NCBI GenBank assembly: GCA_030612095.1
Contig: JAUWOO010000009.1
Span: forward strand, 1-21,797
Direction: 5' to 3'
Source of the DNA: Thermoplasmatota archaeon
GTDB lineage: Archaea; Thermoplasmatota; E2; DHVEG-1
DNA length: 21,797 bases
The number at the start of each line of letters is the position of its first letter. Within the stretch, counting starts at the first letter, position 1. Position numbers and translations under genes: made by a program. The notes beneath the pieces are model-generated. The model was not told the DNA's origin, did no database searches, and saw nothing but the letters and a program-made list of their open reading frames with translations. This document shows positions 14,389 to 21,538 of the stretch, piece after piece.

Positions 14389-14649
14389 TTTATCCACCAG
14401 AAATAAACACTGATAAAAACTGAACTATCCGACATATTTATTATTTTTGCCATAATTAGCTAATTAAATCGAAATAAAACAATACAATAGGAAAAGAAAC
14501 ACGAGTTTCTTAATTCAAAGAATTGAGTGGAATAATTGCAATTTTCCTTATCCAATATGCAAAATCAAAATTAGTTTGAATTAGATTGGAAAATATTTAG
14601 AATAATAGCAAATGTGAGTTTTAAAGAAGAACAACAGATCCCGCCTGTT
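14389..14649. other. Spacer with promoter of the PAS gene and a candidate terminator
   Basis: On the minus strand AATAATAAATATG (about 14434-14446) is TATA-like and predicts a start near 14415 for the PAS protein gene. A perfect 7-bp hairpin, AAGAAAC and GTTTCTT with a 4-base loop (14494-14511), is followed on the minus strand by a U-rich stretch and may end the upstream regulator transcript. No gene is seen. Confidence 0.4.
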
Positions 14650-15030
14650 TTATCTATCATCTAAAAGGATTTTAAGTTCTGCTATGTCTCTTTCGACCAC
14701 TTCTATTTCTTGCAGTTTTTCTTTTTCAAAACTTCCAATTATATTATCTAAGGGCGACGTAAGTTTGTAGATATAGATTGGCCTCCCTTTCCCTTCCTTT
14801 TTTAGATCCCTCTTATCTATCCACCCTTTTTTCTTCAGCTCTTGCATTGCCACACTTACCTCAGGTTGCCTTAGATTTGCCCCCCGTTCAACATCTGCAG
14901 AGCGACATTCATCAACCTGTGAGATATACGTAAGAGTTTTAGCTAGGTTCTTTGGCATTCCAAGCTCTGTAAATATATGTACTATCTTCCCATCTTGCTG
15001 AGTTAATTTATAAGGCGTATTTTCTTTCAT
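14650..15030 (-). CDS. Winged-helix transcriptional regulator, paralog A
   Basis: A 126-residue protein. Residues about 15-90 form a winged helix: FTELGMPKNLAKTL, YISQV, ECRSADVERGANLRQPEVSV (recognition region), AMQELKKKGWI and a basic wing (EGKGRPIYIYKL). The C-terminal 35 residues (FEKEKLQEIEVVERDIAEL) form a coiled coil, probably for dimerisation. It resembles archaeal TrmB/MarR-like regulators. It is highly similar to the protein at 18004-18378; a 34-base stretch encoding the recognition region (14840-14873) is identical in DNA to 18188-18221. It stands just downstream of the translation operon but has its own promoter. The target is unknown. Confidence 0.85.
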   Translation of the reverse strand: MKENTPYKLTQQDGKIVHIFTELGMPKNLAKTLTYISQVDECRSADVERGANLRQPEVSVAMQELKKKGWIDKRDLKKEGKGRPIYIYKLTSPLDNIIGSFEKEKLQEIEVVERDIAELKILLDDR

Positions 15031-15084
15031 TATTCATCATCCAACATAGTTATTATATTTCGATATTTATAATATAAGGAGGAC

Positions 15085-15094
15085 TATATAAATC
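15085..15094 (-). promoter_or_regulatory. TATA box of winged-helix paralog A
   Basis: ATTTATATAG on the minus strand predicts transcription start near 15063, giving a leader of about 33 bases before the ATG at 15030. A second AT-rich run (TTATATTATAAATATC, about 15062-15077) lies closer. Confidence 0.4.
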
Positions 15095-15127
15095 TTATTA
15101 TCTAGTAAATTTAATATAAAGTAGGAT

Positions 15128-15793
15128 TTATTCCAAAAAATTCAATGCTTCTTCAATACGACCCAGTTCAATCCCAGTAGTAAGATTCCCAACAATTGCA
15201 CCTTTAGTATTTGCCACGAGCCCACTACCAATCAAAGGAACACCATGATTAATCGTTCCAATCATAACACTTACATTGAAAATTTTTTCCAACTGTCTTT
15301 TCTCATCTGGTGTAACCTTTGGATGACAAAGTAGCCCCTTATTGGTAACAACTGCAGCCATACCAACAATATCCAAAGAACCAATGGTGCCTCTGTGGAC
15401 TGGCACCTTAAATACATCTTCTATTTCTTTTAGTGTTTCATCTTCTAGATGAGGGTGAACCAATGCACCATTATCATTTACAAGAATATCATTGCCAGCT
15501 GCATTTATTTTATCTTCCATAACAAACACGTCCAGCCCCTGGTCCTCAATGATTTTAATATCTACAGCATCAATAAGATCAGTGACAATTGCCCCATTTG
15601 AATTAATTGTAAGAAGAGATCCAACAATGTTTGCATCGGCTATGCTTAGTTCTACGAGTGTTACATCCAAGGCAGAAATAACCTTTTCCTTTATTTTCTT
15701 GGAAAGTCCCCTCTGTATAAAGGCAACATCTTCATTGGTCCTGCAAAGGACACCCACATTAGGATTTTCATTGAAATCCAGTCGCTGAAACAT
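15128..15793 (-). CDS. eif6: Translation initiation factor aIF6
   Basis: A 221-residue protein, the normal archaeal length. aIF6/eIF6 binds the large ribosomal subunit near L23/L24e and prevents premature joining of the small subunit. The sequence shows the five-fold pentein repeat with recurrent motifs: NPNVGVLCRTNEDVAF, GSLLTINSNGAIV, NDILVNDNGALVHP, GMAAVVTNKGLLCHP and GSGLVANTKGAIVG. It begins 3 bases after the L31e stop and is the last gene of the translation operon. In many archaea L18a/LX and prefoldin alpha follow; here the operon ends and a winged-helix regulator follows instead. Confidence 0.96.
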   Translation of the reverse strand: MFQRLDFNENPNVGVLCRTNEDVAFIQRGLSKKIKEKVISALDVTLVELSIADANIVGSLLTINSNGAIVTDLIDAVDIKIIEDQGLDVFVMEDKINAAGNDILVNDNGALVHPHLEDETLKEIEDVFKVPVHRGTIGSLDIVGMAAVVTNKGLLCHPKVTPDEKRQLEKIFNVSVMIGTINHGVPLIGSGLVANTKGAIVGNLTTGIELGRIEEALNFLE

Positions 15794-15796
15794 ACG

Positions 15797-16450
15797 TTAT
15801 TCACTTTTTTTCTTAGTACCGCTAGGTTTTTTGGAAGCAGTCTTTTTTGTGGTTTTAGGTTTAGCCTTGTCTTTTTCAGTCGATTTAGATTCTTTAGGAG
15901 GTTTTTCTTTTGGTTTTTCTGTTTTCTCCTTTTTCTCAGATGGCTTTTCCTTCTTTTCAGACGCTTTCTCAGGCTGTTTCTCTTCTTTTTCTCCCTTTTC
16001 TTCTTTTGCCTTTGGAGCTTTCTTTTTCTTTATTTTTACTTCACCATCTGCAGTTGGGCTAACCGCGTAATCTTCGGTACCAGATATCTCACCAGGTTCT
16101 CCCTCAGGTTCAGGTTCCTCTTTCATTAAGATAGGTTCCTTTTTCTCTTTCTCTTCCTTCAGCAATTCACGTCTGGATTTTTTGAACTCGATCTCAGGTA
16201 AATATGCCTCAACAACACCATCATCAAATTTAACGGCCTTCACACGTATTTTACTAGGCATCCGGTACTTCCCATGTGTCCAGAGCGCATTATTCAGAGA
16301 ATCATCCATCCAAATGTCTTTTGCCTCAACCTTCATATGTTTAGTCAAAAATTGTTTCACCCTCTTAACGGCTATAGGTGCTGCTACGGAGGACTTAAAA
16401 CCTTTCTTCTTTAAAGGTATAACATATATTTTTTCAATTTCTTCTGCCAT
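15797..16450 (-). CDS. rpl31e: Ribosomal protein L31e with a long charged C-terminal tail
   Basis: A 217-residue protein. Residues 1-92 are a complete L31e (YVIPLKKKGF, IAVKRVKQFLTKHMKVEAKD, WMDDSLNNALWTHGKYRMPS, IRVKAVKFDDGVVEAYLP), a protein near the peptide exit tunnel. Residues 93-217 are an extra, low-complexity tail made mostly of Lys, Glu, Pro and Ser with repeats of EKKEKPSEKKEKTEKPKEK type. Archaeal L31e is usually 80-100 residues, so the protein is more than double length. The frame could open at a TTG (16459), but the ATG at 16450, 5 bases after the L39e stop, is preferred. The tail is probably disordered. Confidence 0.93.
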   Translation of the reverse strand: MAEEIEKIYVIPLKKKGFKSSVAAPIAVKRVKQFLTKHMKVEAKDIWMDDSLNNALWTHGKYRMPSKIRVKAVKFDDGVVEAYLPEIEFKKSRRELLKEEKEKKEPILMKEEPEPEGEPGEISGTEDYAVSPTADGEVKIKKKKAPKAKEEKGEKEEKQPEKASEKKEKPSEKKEKTEKPKEKPPKESKSTEKDKAKPKTTKKTASKKPSGTKKKSE

Positions 16451-16455
16451 GGTAA

Positions 16456-16614
16456 TCAAGCTTTCTTAAGTTTATTTCTACGCCAGTGGCGCGTTTTAGG
16501 ATGACGTGTGAAACGTCGGTTAGTTCTAATCATAATCCATGCGGGTACACGCCGGTTGCTTTTAGTAGCCTTATTCAAACGAAGTTTTTTGCCAAGTGAT
16601 TTATGTGTTGACAT
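16456..16614 (-). CDS. rpl39e: Ribosomal protein L39e
   Basis: A 52-residue, very basic protein with the complete L39e pattern: STHKSLGKKLRLNKATKSNR, VPAWIMIRTNR and HPKTRHWRRNKLKKA. L39e lines the nascent-peptide tunnel of archaeal and eukaryotic large subunits. It sits 6 bases after the PDCD5-like gene and 5 bases before L31e, the standard L39e-L31e pairing. It is short enough to be missed by length-filtered gene calling. Confidence 0.95.
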   Translation of the reverse strand: MSTHKSLGKKLRLNKATKSNRRVPAWIMIRTNRRFTRHPKTRHWRRNKLKKA

Positions 16615-16620
16615 GATATT

Positions 16621-16956
16621 CTACCTTCTCTCTATCTTTATATCTCTTTTCTTTGGAATTATCTTCGAAAGCAGCATACGTAACTGCTCATCATTTATTT
16701 TATTTTTTAATCTGCCACCTTGGGCAAGCATTATGAGCTGATTCTCGATTTCCTTGGCCATTTCAGGTCGAGCAACCTTTATCCTTCCAAGCCGTTCTTT
16801 TGCTTGTGTTGTAAGAATGCCCCGGAGAATCATCCTCCTTCTTTCTTCAAGCTCTTTTTTTTGCCCATCCTGTTCTTCGAGTGATTCTTGGAGTTGTCCC
16901 TGTTGCTGCAACTCCTGCAGTTTTTTTCGTCTTAAATTCTCAAGTTCTTCATCCAT
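16621..16956 (-). CDS. PDCD5/TFAR19-like DNA-binding protein
   Basis: A 111-residue protein, the usual size of the archaeal PDCD5 family. The N-terminal part is a charged, Gln-rich helix (MDEELENLRRKKLQELQQQG) and the core contains RGILTTQAKERLGRIKVARP and IENQLIMLAQGG, the conserved triple-helix bundle, ending with a basic tail. Family members bind DNA in vitro, but the cell function is unclear. A TTG at 16965 could add three residues; the ATG at 16956 matches family N-termini better. It lies 28 bases after rps19e and 6 before rpl39e. Confidence 0.93.
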   Translation of the reverse strand: MDEELENLRRKKLQELQQQGQLQESLEEQDGQKKELEERRRMILRGILTTQAKERLGRIKVARPEMAKEIENQLIMLAQGGRLKNKINDEQLRMLLSKIIPKKRDIKIERR

Positions 16957-16984
16957 AAATCCCAATTACTGATCCATTAATTAT

Positions 16985-17437
16985 TTAATATTTTTCCAGA
17001 CCCGGGTAATAAGCCCCAATATTTTTCATAACTTCATGGGAGGCATTGTCTAAAAAGGACCTGCCTTTTGGAGTAAGCACACGACCTTTTCCTTTGATTC
17101 TTGTCACATATCCTGCCTTTTCAAGTTGCTGAACAGCCCTTCTTGCAATGGAACCACTTCCACGTCTTGCCTTTGATGGTTTTGAACCGCGATTTTTTCT
17201 CCCACCGTATTCTGCCCTGAGTTGCTCTATACCAATAGTATTTTTAATATAGATTTTACGTAGAATGGCTGCACATCTGACATACCACCAATCTTTATTT
17301 GTTGGAGGATTCTCCTTATGTACACCTGTTCTAACATACCTATTTTCTTCAGGCAGAACAATAGATTTATCATTCTGTAATTTCTTTGCTACCTCGTCTA
17401 TTAATTCCTTAGTCGGAACATCATATAACGTCGTCAT
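16985..17437 (-). CDS. rps19e: Ribosomal protein S19e
   Basis: A 150-residue protein, full length for archaeal S19e of the small subunit head. Motifs include TLYDVPTKELIDEVAKKL, KDWWYVRCAAILRKIYI (the family signature), LRAEYGGRKNRGSKPSKARR and GSIARRAVQQLEKAGYV, then GRVLTPKGRSFLD. It is the second gene of the operon, 56 bases after the RNase P gene. A TATA-like box at 17493-17505 may give it an extra internal promoter. Confidence 0.96.
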   Translation of the reverse strand: MTTLYDVPTKELIDEVAKKLQNDKSIVLPEENRYVRTGVHKENPPTNKDWWYVRCAAILRKIYIKNTIGIEQLRAEYGGRKNRGSKPSKARRGSGSIARRAVQQLEKAGYVTRIKGKGRVLTPKGRSFLDNASHEVMKNIGAYYPGLEKY

Positions 17438-17492
17438 ATATTCATTACTCCCATATGTAAGACTAGAATTGGGTAACGGTAATAAATGATAG

Positions 17493-17505
17493 GTTATTTA
17501 AGTAT
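17493..17505 (-). promoter_or_regulatory. Candidate internal promoter before rps19e
   Basis: TACTTAAATAACC on the minus strand overlaps the last codons of the RNase P gene. Its spacing predicts transcription start near 17472, a leader of about 35 bases before rps19e. Confidence 0.35.
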
Positions 17506-17841
17506 AGCGGATGGTTTTTCCCCAGTCTTTTTGAGCGGAATCCGAGTATATTTTCTACAATTATGGCAGTAAATAACTATTTTTCCCCCATGAATTCTCA
17601 CCCTGCAAGTAACATCTGGTAGAAGATATTCGTAACAGTGTTTGCAGAATCTTCGTTTATATTTTTTAGGGATCGGTGCCAGGTTCCTCATAGATATTTT
17701 TCGTGCAAGTTCTACATATCTGTTTGACAGGTTAAGTTCACCTGAAAGGGCATTTTCTTCCGCTAAGATGAATAATTTGTTGATCCTTCCCTTTGCTATT
17801 ATTTTTTGCATTTTCTTACCTAATGCTTTTTTCCTTGACAT
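17494..17841 (-). CDS. rnp4: RNase P protein component 4 (Rpp21/Rpr2)
   Basis: A 115-residue protein matching the archaeal Rpp21/Rpr2 subunit of RNase P, which helps process tRNA 5' ends. Four cysteines form the zinc ribbon: CKHC (66-69) and CHNC (92-95), with an additional Cys79; basic patches around KKYKRRFC and RKYTRIPLKK should bind RNA. The N-terminal helices (KKMQKIIAKGRINKLFILAE, then NRYVELARKISMRN) are also typical. It is the first gene of the translation operon, with an AAAGGA ribosome binding site close to the ATG and a TATA-like TTTTTAAAG upstream (about 17917-17925). Confidence 0.93.
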   Translation of the reverse strand: MSRKKALGKKMQKIIAKGRINKLFILAEENALSGELNLSNRYVELARKISMRNLAPIPKKYKRRFCKHCYEYLLPDVTCRVRIHGGKIVIYCHNCRKYTRIPLKKTGEKPSAILK

Positions 17842-18003
17842 AATAATCCTTTCGTTGTGGTTCTAAAATAGTTTTTTTCCGGCATCTAATTAATGTACTT
17901 TTTCCTACACATCAATTCCTTCTTTAAAAATCTATTTTCCTCGATGAAATTTTGAGTTATGCAAAATCAGGATAAGATGATGATAAAAGTAAGAATTTAT
18001 CTA

Positions 18004-18378
18004 TTATCCGATAATATTTTTGAGTTCAGATATGTTGTTTTCAACAGTTTCAAATTCTCTTAATTTTTCCTGCTCAATGCTTTTCATTATTTTAGATAGT
18101 TGAACCATAGGCTTATAGACATGAACAGGTCTACCTTTTCCTTTCCCTTTAAGATCCTGTTTTGCTACCCATCCCCTTCGCCTCAATTCTTGCATTGCCA
18201 CACTTACCTCAGGTTGCCTTAAATCCGCACCTTGCTCAACCTCTGCCGAGCGGCATTCGCCAACCTGTGATATATACATGAGTGTTTTGGCAAGATTCTT
18301 CGGCATCCCCAGTTCAGTGAACAATTGAACAGCCTTATCGTCTTTTTCATCCAATACAAGCGAGTTTTTTGCTTTCAT
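18004..18378 (-). CDS. Winged-helix transcriptional regulator, paralog B
   Basis: A 124-residue protein with the same layout as the regulator at 14650-15030: KAVQLFTELGMPKNLAKTL, YISQVGECRSAEVEQ, LRQPEVSVAMQELRRRGWV, a basic wing (GKGKGRPVHVYK) and a C-terminal coiled coil (SIEQEKLREFETVENNISEL). The recognition region is identical to paralog A in protein, and 34 bases there are identical in DNA (18188-18221). GGTGGAG lies 9 bases before the ATG. A TATA-like GTTTTAATAAACC sits at about 18439-18451. It lies just upstream of the RNase P gene, so paralogs A and B bracket the translation operon. Confidence 0.85.
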   Translation of the reverse strand: MKAKNSLVLDEKDDKAVQLFTELGMPKNLAKTLMYISQVGECRSAEVEQGADLRQPEVSVAMQELRRRGWVAKQDLKGKGKGRPVHVYKPMVQLSKIMKSIEQEKLREFETVENNISELKNIIG

Positions 18379-18527
18379 ATTTTATTTCTCCACCATAGAA
18401 CAAATAGATACAATTCCTAACAGGTTTTAAAACTAATGGTTTATTAAAACATTTTCTATGGAATAATCATCCTCCTTCGAAGCAGGTAAAGTTTACTCAT
18501 GCCCCTGATTTTCATAATTTTTAAAAG

Positions 18528-18986
18528 TTAAACCTTTAAATATCTTGATGTTGCCCTATCAAACATATCATTCCAAGAGTCAAAGATCGTATTGGATCTA
18601 ATATATTCATTAAATTCTTCGCAGGGAATATTTTCAAATATTTCATGCGTTACAACTAATGTATCCTTTGGGACTAGCTCACTATTAATTATAAAATCAG
18701 TGAGATTGTCATAGCTGGTATATTTTTTCATAAATGCATTATTGAACAGTTTATCAATAGATACCTCACCATCGCTGCTGTCTGGGGATTGATTGCAGTC
18801 TGAACGAACATATTCTGCATCAACAGAACGTCCACATTCTGGACATACATAAGTAGAAGTGGAGCTATCAGATAATTGATACATTTTTTTTCCACAATCT
18901 GGGCAATTCAATTTTCCCTTCTCTATTTCATCTATCGTTTCCAAATTAATCCACTCAAATTCCATTAAATTGAATGATATTGACAT
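18528..18986 (-). CDS. Unknown protein with N-terminal zinc ribbon
   Basis: A 152-residue acidic protein. CPDC (28-31) and CPECG (48-52) form a rubredoxin-like or transcription-factor-like zinc ribbon; the rest is acidic and aromatic, with no recognised domain (SIDKLFNNAFMKKYTSYDNL, ENIPCEEFNEYIRS). It may bind nucleic acid or a protein partner, but this is inference. The TATA box at 18998-19006 is only 12-20 bases ahead of this ATG, which would suit the in-frame ATG at 18965 (145 aa) better. It sits upstream of winged-helix paralog B on the same strand, 149 bases away. Confidence 0.7.
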   Translation of the reverse strand: MSISFNLMEFEWINLETIDEIEKGKLNCPDCGKKMYQLSDSSTSTYVCPECGRSVDAEYVRSDCNQSPDSSDGEVSIDKLFNNAFMKKYTSYDNLTDFIINSELVPKDTLVVTHEIFENIPCEEFNEYIRSNTIFDSWNDMFDRATSRYLKV

Positions 18987-18997
18987 CCTATTGATTG

Positions 18998-19006
18998 TAT
19001 TTAAAT
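18998..19006 (-). promoter_or_regulatory. TATA box of the zinc-ribbon protein gene
   Basis: ATTTAAATA on the minus strand is a strong archaeal TATA box; predicted transcription start is near 18975. This places the ATG at 18986 outside the transcript and favours 18965. Confidence 0.45.
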
Positions 19007-19074
19007 CTAATGAGTTGATGTGTCAAGATGAAAAAAATATGTCTTTTAGATCTATTGGTGACGATAAAATCAGA

Positions 19075-19380
19075 TTAAGCAAGATTTAGCTCTTTTTTCC
19101 AGTCGATACCGATTTTTCTCTTATATTTCCCTGTTCTGGGTTCTGCATATAACTCAAATATTTTTCTTTTGGGTTTCTCAGGTAATTCAAATATTTCCTC
19201 TTTAGTATTTTCACAAATGACTACCTGACATGGAGGAACTTTTGATTTTTTGGGTTCTACTTTTCTTTCCTCTTTTTCCTTATTCTTTTTTTTCTCGATT
19301 TTATCTAGAAATTTATCTATCTCCCTTATTGCAAGCATTTCATCTATTTCCTTTATCATGGATTTGTAGTCCCTATTCAT
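19075..19380 (-). CDS. Small charged coiled-coil protein of unknown function
   Basis: A 101-residue protein. The first half is a Lys/Glu-rich helix (EIDEMLAIREIDKFLDKIEK), likely a coiled coil. The second half has PPCQVVICEN and two similar units, EIFELPEKPKRK and IFELYAEPRTGKYKRK, then DWKKEL. No family is recognised. A GTG at 19392 overlaps the upstream stop as GTGA and would add four residues; the ATG at 19380 has GGGTGA 8 bases ahead, and I use it. It follows a 35-residue gene directly, so the two are probably made together. Confidence 0.6.
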   Translation of the reverse strand: MNRDYKSMIKEIDEMLAIREIDKFLDKIEKKKNKEKEERKVEPKKSKVPPCQVVICENTKEEIFELPEKPKRKIFELYAEPRTGKYKRKIGIDWKKELNLA

Positions 19381-19388
19381 ATTTTGCT

Positions 19389-19496
19389 TCACCCTTTAGT
19401 GCACTTGGTATTGTATACTACACGCTGTCCAGTATGCTTCTTTATCAGATACTGAAGGTATTTCTTTTCTTCTTCAGAGTTAGGAGTTAATGCCAT
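19389..19496 (-). CDS. 35-residue protein upstream of the charged coiled-coil gene
   Basis: A short frame beginning MALTPNSEEEKKYLQYLIKK and ending VVYNTKCTKG. GGTGA lies 5 bases before the ATG, a good ribosome binding site, and a TATA-like CTTAATAAGC lies about 35 bases upstream. Its stop overlaps or directly precedes the start of the 101-residue gene, so they form a bicistron. The sequence has a charged amphipathic helix and one Cys; no family is recognised. It could also be a translated leader that controls the next gene. Confidence 0.55.
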   Translation of the reverse strand: MALTPNSEEEKKYLQYLIKKHTGQRVVYNTKCTKG

Positions 19497-19602
19497 ATTT
19501 TTCACCACGTACCGTATTTTTGTAAGTTTGCTTATTAAGGCCTTGTTGTACAACTATTATCAGGTTTCTTTACAGCTATTACAAAATGATATTCTTAGAA
19601 GC

Positions 19603-19640
19603 TAGCAAGGATGCTAACTTTGTCGTTTGCAAAAGACAAA
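19603..19640. terminator. Two small hairpins after the DUF4143 ATPase gene
   Basis: TAGCA-AGGA-TGCTA (19603-19616) and TTTGTC with GACAAA around a 10-base loop (19619-19640) lie 13-50 bases past the stop of the minus-strand ATPase gene. Without a strong U-tract, termination is only a possibility. Confidence 0.25.
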
Positions 19641-19652
19641 ATAACTGTTTTG

Positions 19653-20999
19653 CTACAATACTAGTAAGAATATCCATGTAGGAATAAACAAAATTTCTTT
19701 ACCATCAATGATTTGTTTATCAAGAAGATCTTCTGTGACAACAAATCCTTGCTTGACATCAAACTTATTTGCAAATTCAAGTAAACCTTTGATATCAGTT
19801 GGATTTTCACGATATTTTACTTCGACAGGAATTGGTTTTTTTTCGGGTAAAACCAGGTCAACTTCGTAATGATTTTTCCAATATGATGGTTGGAAAAAAA
19901 TCTTTTTATTCATTGCCTTTTTTATAACATGCCATGCAACAATATTTTCAACTGCTTTACCTTCATCTTCATCCATGGTCAAGGCTTTTCTTAAGCCTTC
20001 CTCCCAAAAATAAATCTTCTTTTCGACTCTTTCTCTCGCCTTTTTTGATTTGAAATATACCTTAGATATGAAGATTAGACCTGAGCTGGCCAAATAATAC
20101 AAATAAAGTTTTATGGTTTCTCTATCGGCATCAAGTCTATTTGAGAGTTTTGTGTAACTAAATCGGTTGGTCGAAAAGAATGCAAGTTCATTTACCATTT
20201 TTTCGAGTAGAATAGGATCTTTGATTTTAAAGACAAAGACAATGTCTTTAAACAGAATCAATGAAAGGTAGTCATCGACGAGTATACGCTGCCATTGTTT
20301 AAGATTCCTTACTTTAAACCATTCAGGAAACCCTCCAACGTCAAGATATTGCCTAAATAGATGTAATATCTGTTCTTTTTTGGGCAATAATTCATAATAA
20401 AATTTTTTGATTGTTTCAAAATCTATCTTGTTTGGAGGCTGTGTCTCAAAACCATTGAATTTGATAAATTCTTTGAATGTGAGAGGAAACACGTTGATAA
20501 ACCGTATTCTTCCAGCTAGACTTTCAGATGCATTCTTGTAAAGTAGCGTTTTAGACGAACCGCTAATTATAAATTTACTCTTGTACTTTGAATCTATAAA
20601 ATATTTCAGTTGGAATTGCCAATTTTTAAGAAAATGTATTTCGTCTAAAAGGAAGATAACATTGTTTTCTTTTGGATTAACTCCAGTTAATTCCTCATAT
20701 ATGCTTACAATATCTCGTATGTCATCTATTTTTCCTAGCATATCATCTATTTTTACATAAACGATTTGTTTGGGTGGCACATCTCTTTTTAGTAATGTTT
20801 CAATAAATTGGAATAGCAGCGTGGTTTTTCCCGATTTTCGTATTCCTGTTAGGCAGATTATTCTTTCAAGATCAAGAGTTTTCAGTATTTCTTCAACATA
20901 ATCTTCTCGCTCCATACCTTTGTCCATCTCGTCAATTTTTCCGGTATCCCACCAATAATTTTTCTTTTTAAGGTGTGTAATTACAAATTCTTTCTCCAT
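19653..20999 (-). CDS. AAA+ ATPase with C-terminal DUF4143 domain
   Basis: A 448-residue protein of the archaeal/bacterial family related to COG1373. Walker A is GIRKSGKTT (52-60), Walker B is VIFLLDEIHFL (114-124), and KFIISGSSK (142-150) is the sensor region. The middle contains a winged-helix-like segment (NRLDADRETIKLYLYYLASS). The C-terminal DUF4143 part (about 330-430) has EVDLVLPEKKPIPVEVKY, which matches the D...ExK core of PD-(D/E)xK nuclease folds. Such proteins are widespread and often carried in variable regions; the task is not established. It has no same-strand partner close by. Confidence 0.88.
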   Translation of the reverse strand: MEKEFVITHLKKKNYWWDTGKIDEMDKGMEREDYVEEILKTLDLERIICLTGIRKSGKTTLLFQFIETLLKRDVPPKQIVYVKIDDMLGKIDDIRDIVSIYEELTGVNPKENNVIFLLDEIHFLKNWQFQLKYFIDSKYKSKFIISGSSKTLLYKNASESLAGRIRFINVFPLTFKEFIKFNGFETQPPNKIDFETIKKFYYELLPKKEQILHLFRQYLDVGGFPEWFKVRNLKQWQRILVDDYLSLILFKDIVFVFKIKDPILLEKMVNELAFFSTNRFSYTKLSNRLDADRETIKLYLYYLASSGLIFISKVYFKSKKARERVEKKIYFWEEGLRKALTMDEDEGKAVENIVAWHVIKKAMNKKIFFQPSYWKNHYEVDLVLPEKKPIPVEVKYRENPTDIKGLLEFANKFDVKQGFVVTEDLLDKQIIDGKEILFIPTWIFLLVL

Positions 21000-21257
21000 T
21001 ATGCAAATGTAATGTGCAAAGAATGTGTAAACATTGCGGTTTTTATTTGCACCATGTTAGTTTTTGGAAGGCGCTTATTCCAACAGTTGCTACTTCGCTC
21101 CACCCATCATTCAATAATCAGCAGTATGCTCAAGAAGGAATAAATTAGGATAAAGGTAGATATTACGAGTCTTGGATTACTGGGTGTGCCTTGCATGATC
21201 GTCTGCTAGGTGGTTGCCTCAAAGCAGTAATCATGTGATGATTATAGTAATGCCTCA
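21000..21257. other. Spacer with short direct repeats and a dyad
   Basis: Next to the ATPase start there are three related 11-base units (ATGCAAATGTA, ATGTGCAAAGA, ATGTGTAAACA; 21001-21033). A perfect dyad, TAATCAT-GTG-ATGATTA (21228-21244), lies just ahead of the small plus-strand gene. A 29-residue hydrophobic minus-strand frame (21107-21196) lacks a ribosome binding site. No solid gene is seen. Confidence 0.4.
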
Positions 21258-21473
21258 ATGTCTGCCATCACTAAAAGTAACAAAAAGAATCCTATCGAGG
21301 TGGTGATAGGCGGTTTCAAACATCATCTAAATTGTAAGCAAGAAATCATCTTTTCTTTTGAAAATAGTTTTTATTTGATGAAGTTACAGGGTATTTTAGA
21401 TGTTCCCACAGATTTACAGTATTTAGAAACGTCACCTAATCTTCTTCAAAAAATGATTGAATTATATCAATAA
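21258..21473 (+). CDS. Hypothetical 71-residue protein
   Basis: An ATG-to-TAA frame of 71 residues starting MSAITKSNKKNPIEVVIGGF and ending LLQKMIELYQ. The composition is protein-like: an alternating beta-rich first half (EVVIGGFKHHLNCKQEIIFS) and a C-terminal helix. No family is recognised and no ribosome binding site is visible; a dyad lies just upstream and a strong terminator-like element just downstream, which supports a short transcription unit. It converges with the gene at the right edge. Confidence 0.45.
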   Translation: MSAITKSNKKNPIEVVIGGFKHHLNCKQEIIFSFENSFYLMKLQGILDVPTDLQYLETSPNLLQKMIELYQ

Positions 21474-21484
21474 AAAATCAAAAC

Positions 21485-21538
21485 AAAAATAAAAAAAAAG
21501 AAAAAGGTAGGAATGTTAAATTCCTTTTATTTTTTTAT
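21485..21538. terminator. Bidirectional terminator between convergent genes
   Basis: GGAAT and ATTCC form a hairpin with a 5-base loop (21510-21524). On the plus strand it is followed by a T-rich run (21525-21538), and on the minus strand by the complement of an A-rich run (21485-21506). Convergent genes end at 21473 and 21538, so it can serve both. Confidence 0.6.

Noticed and set aside
15831..16070. Plus-strand Phe/Ser-rich frame opposite L31e
   Set aside because: Antisense image of the Lys/Glu-rich L31e tail.
17842..17900. 21-residue frame overlapping the start of the RNase P gene
   Set aside because: Out of frame with the real gene, no ribosome binding site of its own, not conserved in any way visible here.
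14557..17968. Shared 12-mer TATGCAAAATCA downstream of both winged-helix regulators
   Set aside because: Flanks do not match and the distances to the stops differ (about 90 and 45 bases); likely chance in AT-rich DNA.
18379..18527. 19-residue minus-strand frame (starts MKIRGMSKLYLL) between the zinc-ribbon and regulator genes
   Set aside because: Very short, no ribosome binding site ahead of its ATG, no paralog.
21107..21196. 29-residue hydrophobic minus-strand frame upstream of the ATPase
   Set aside because: No ribosome binding site or promoter spacing; hydrophobic frames arise easily in T-rich DNA.
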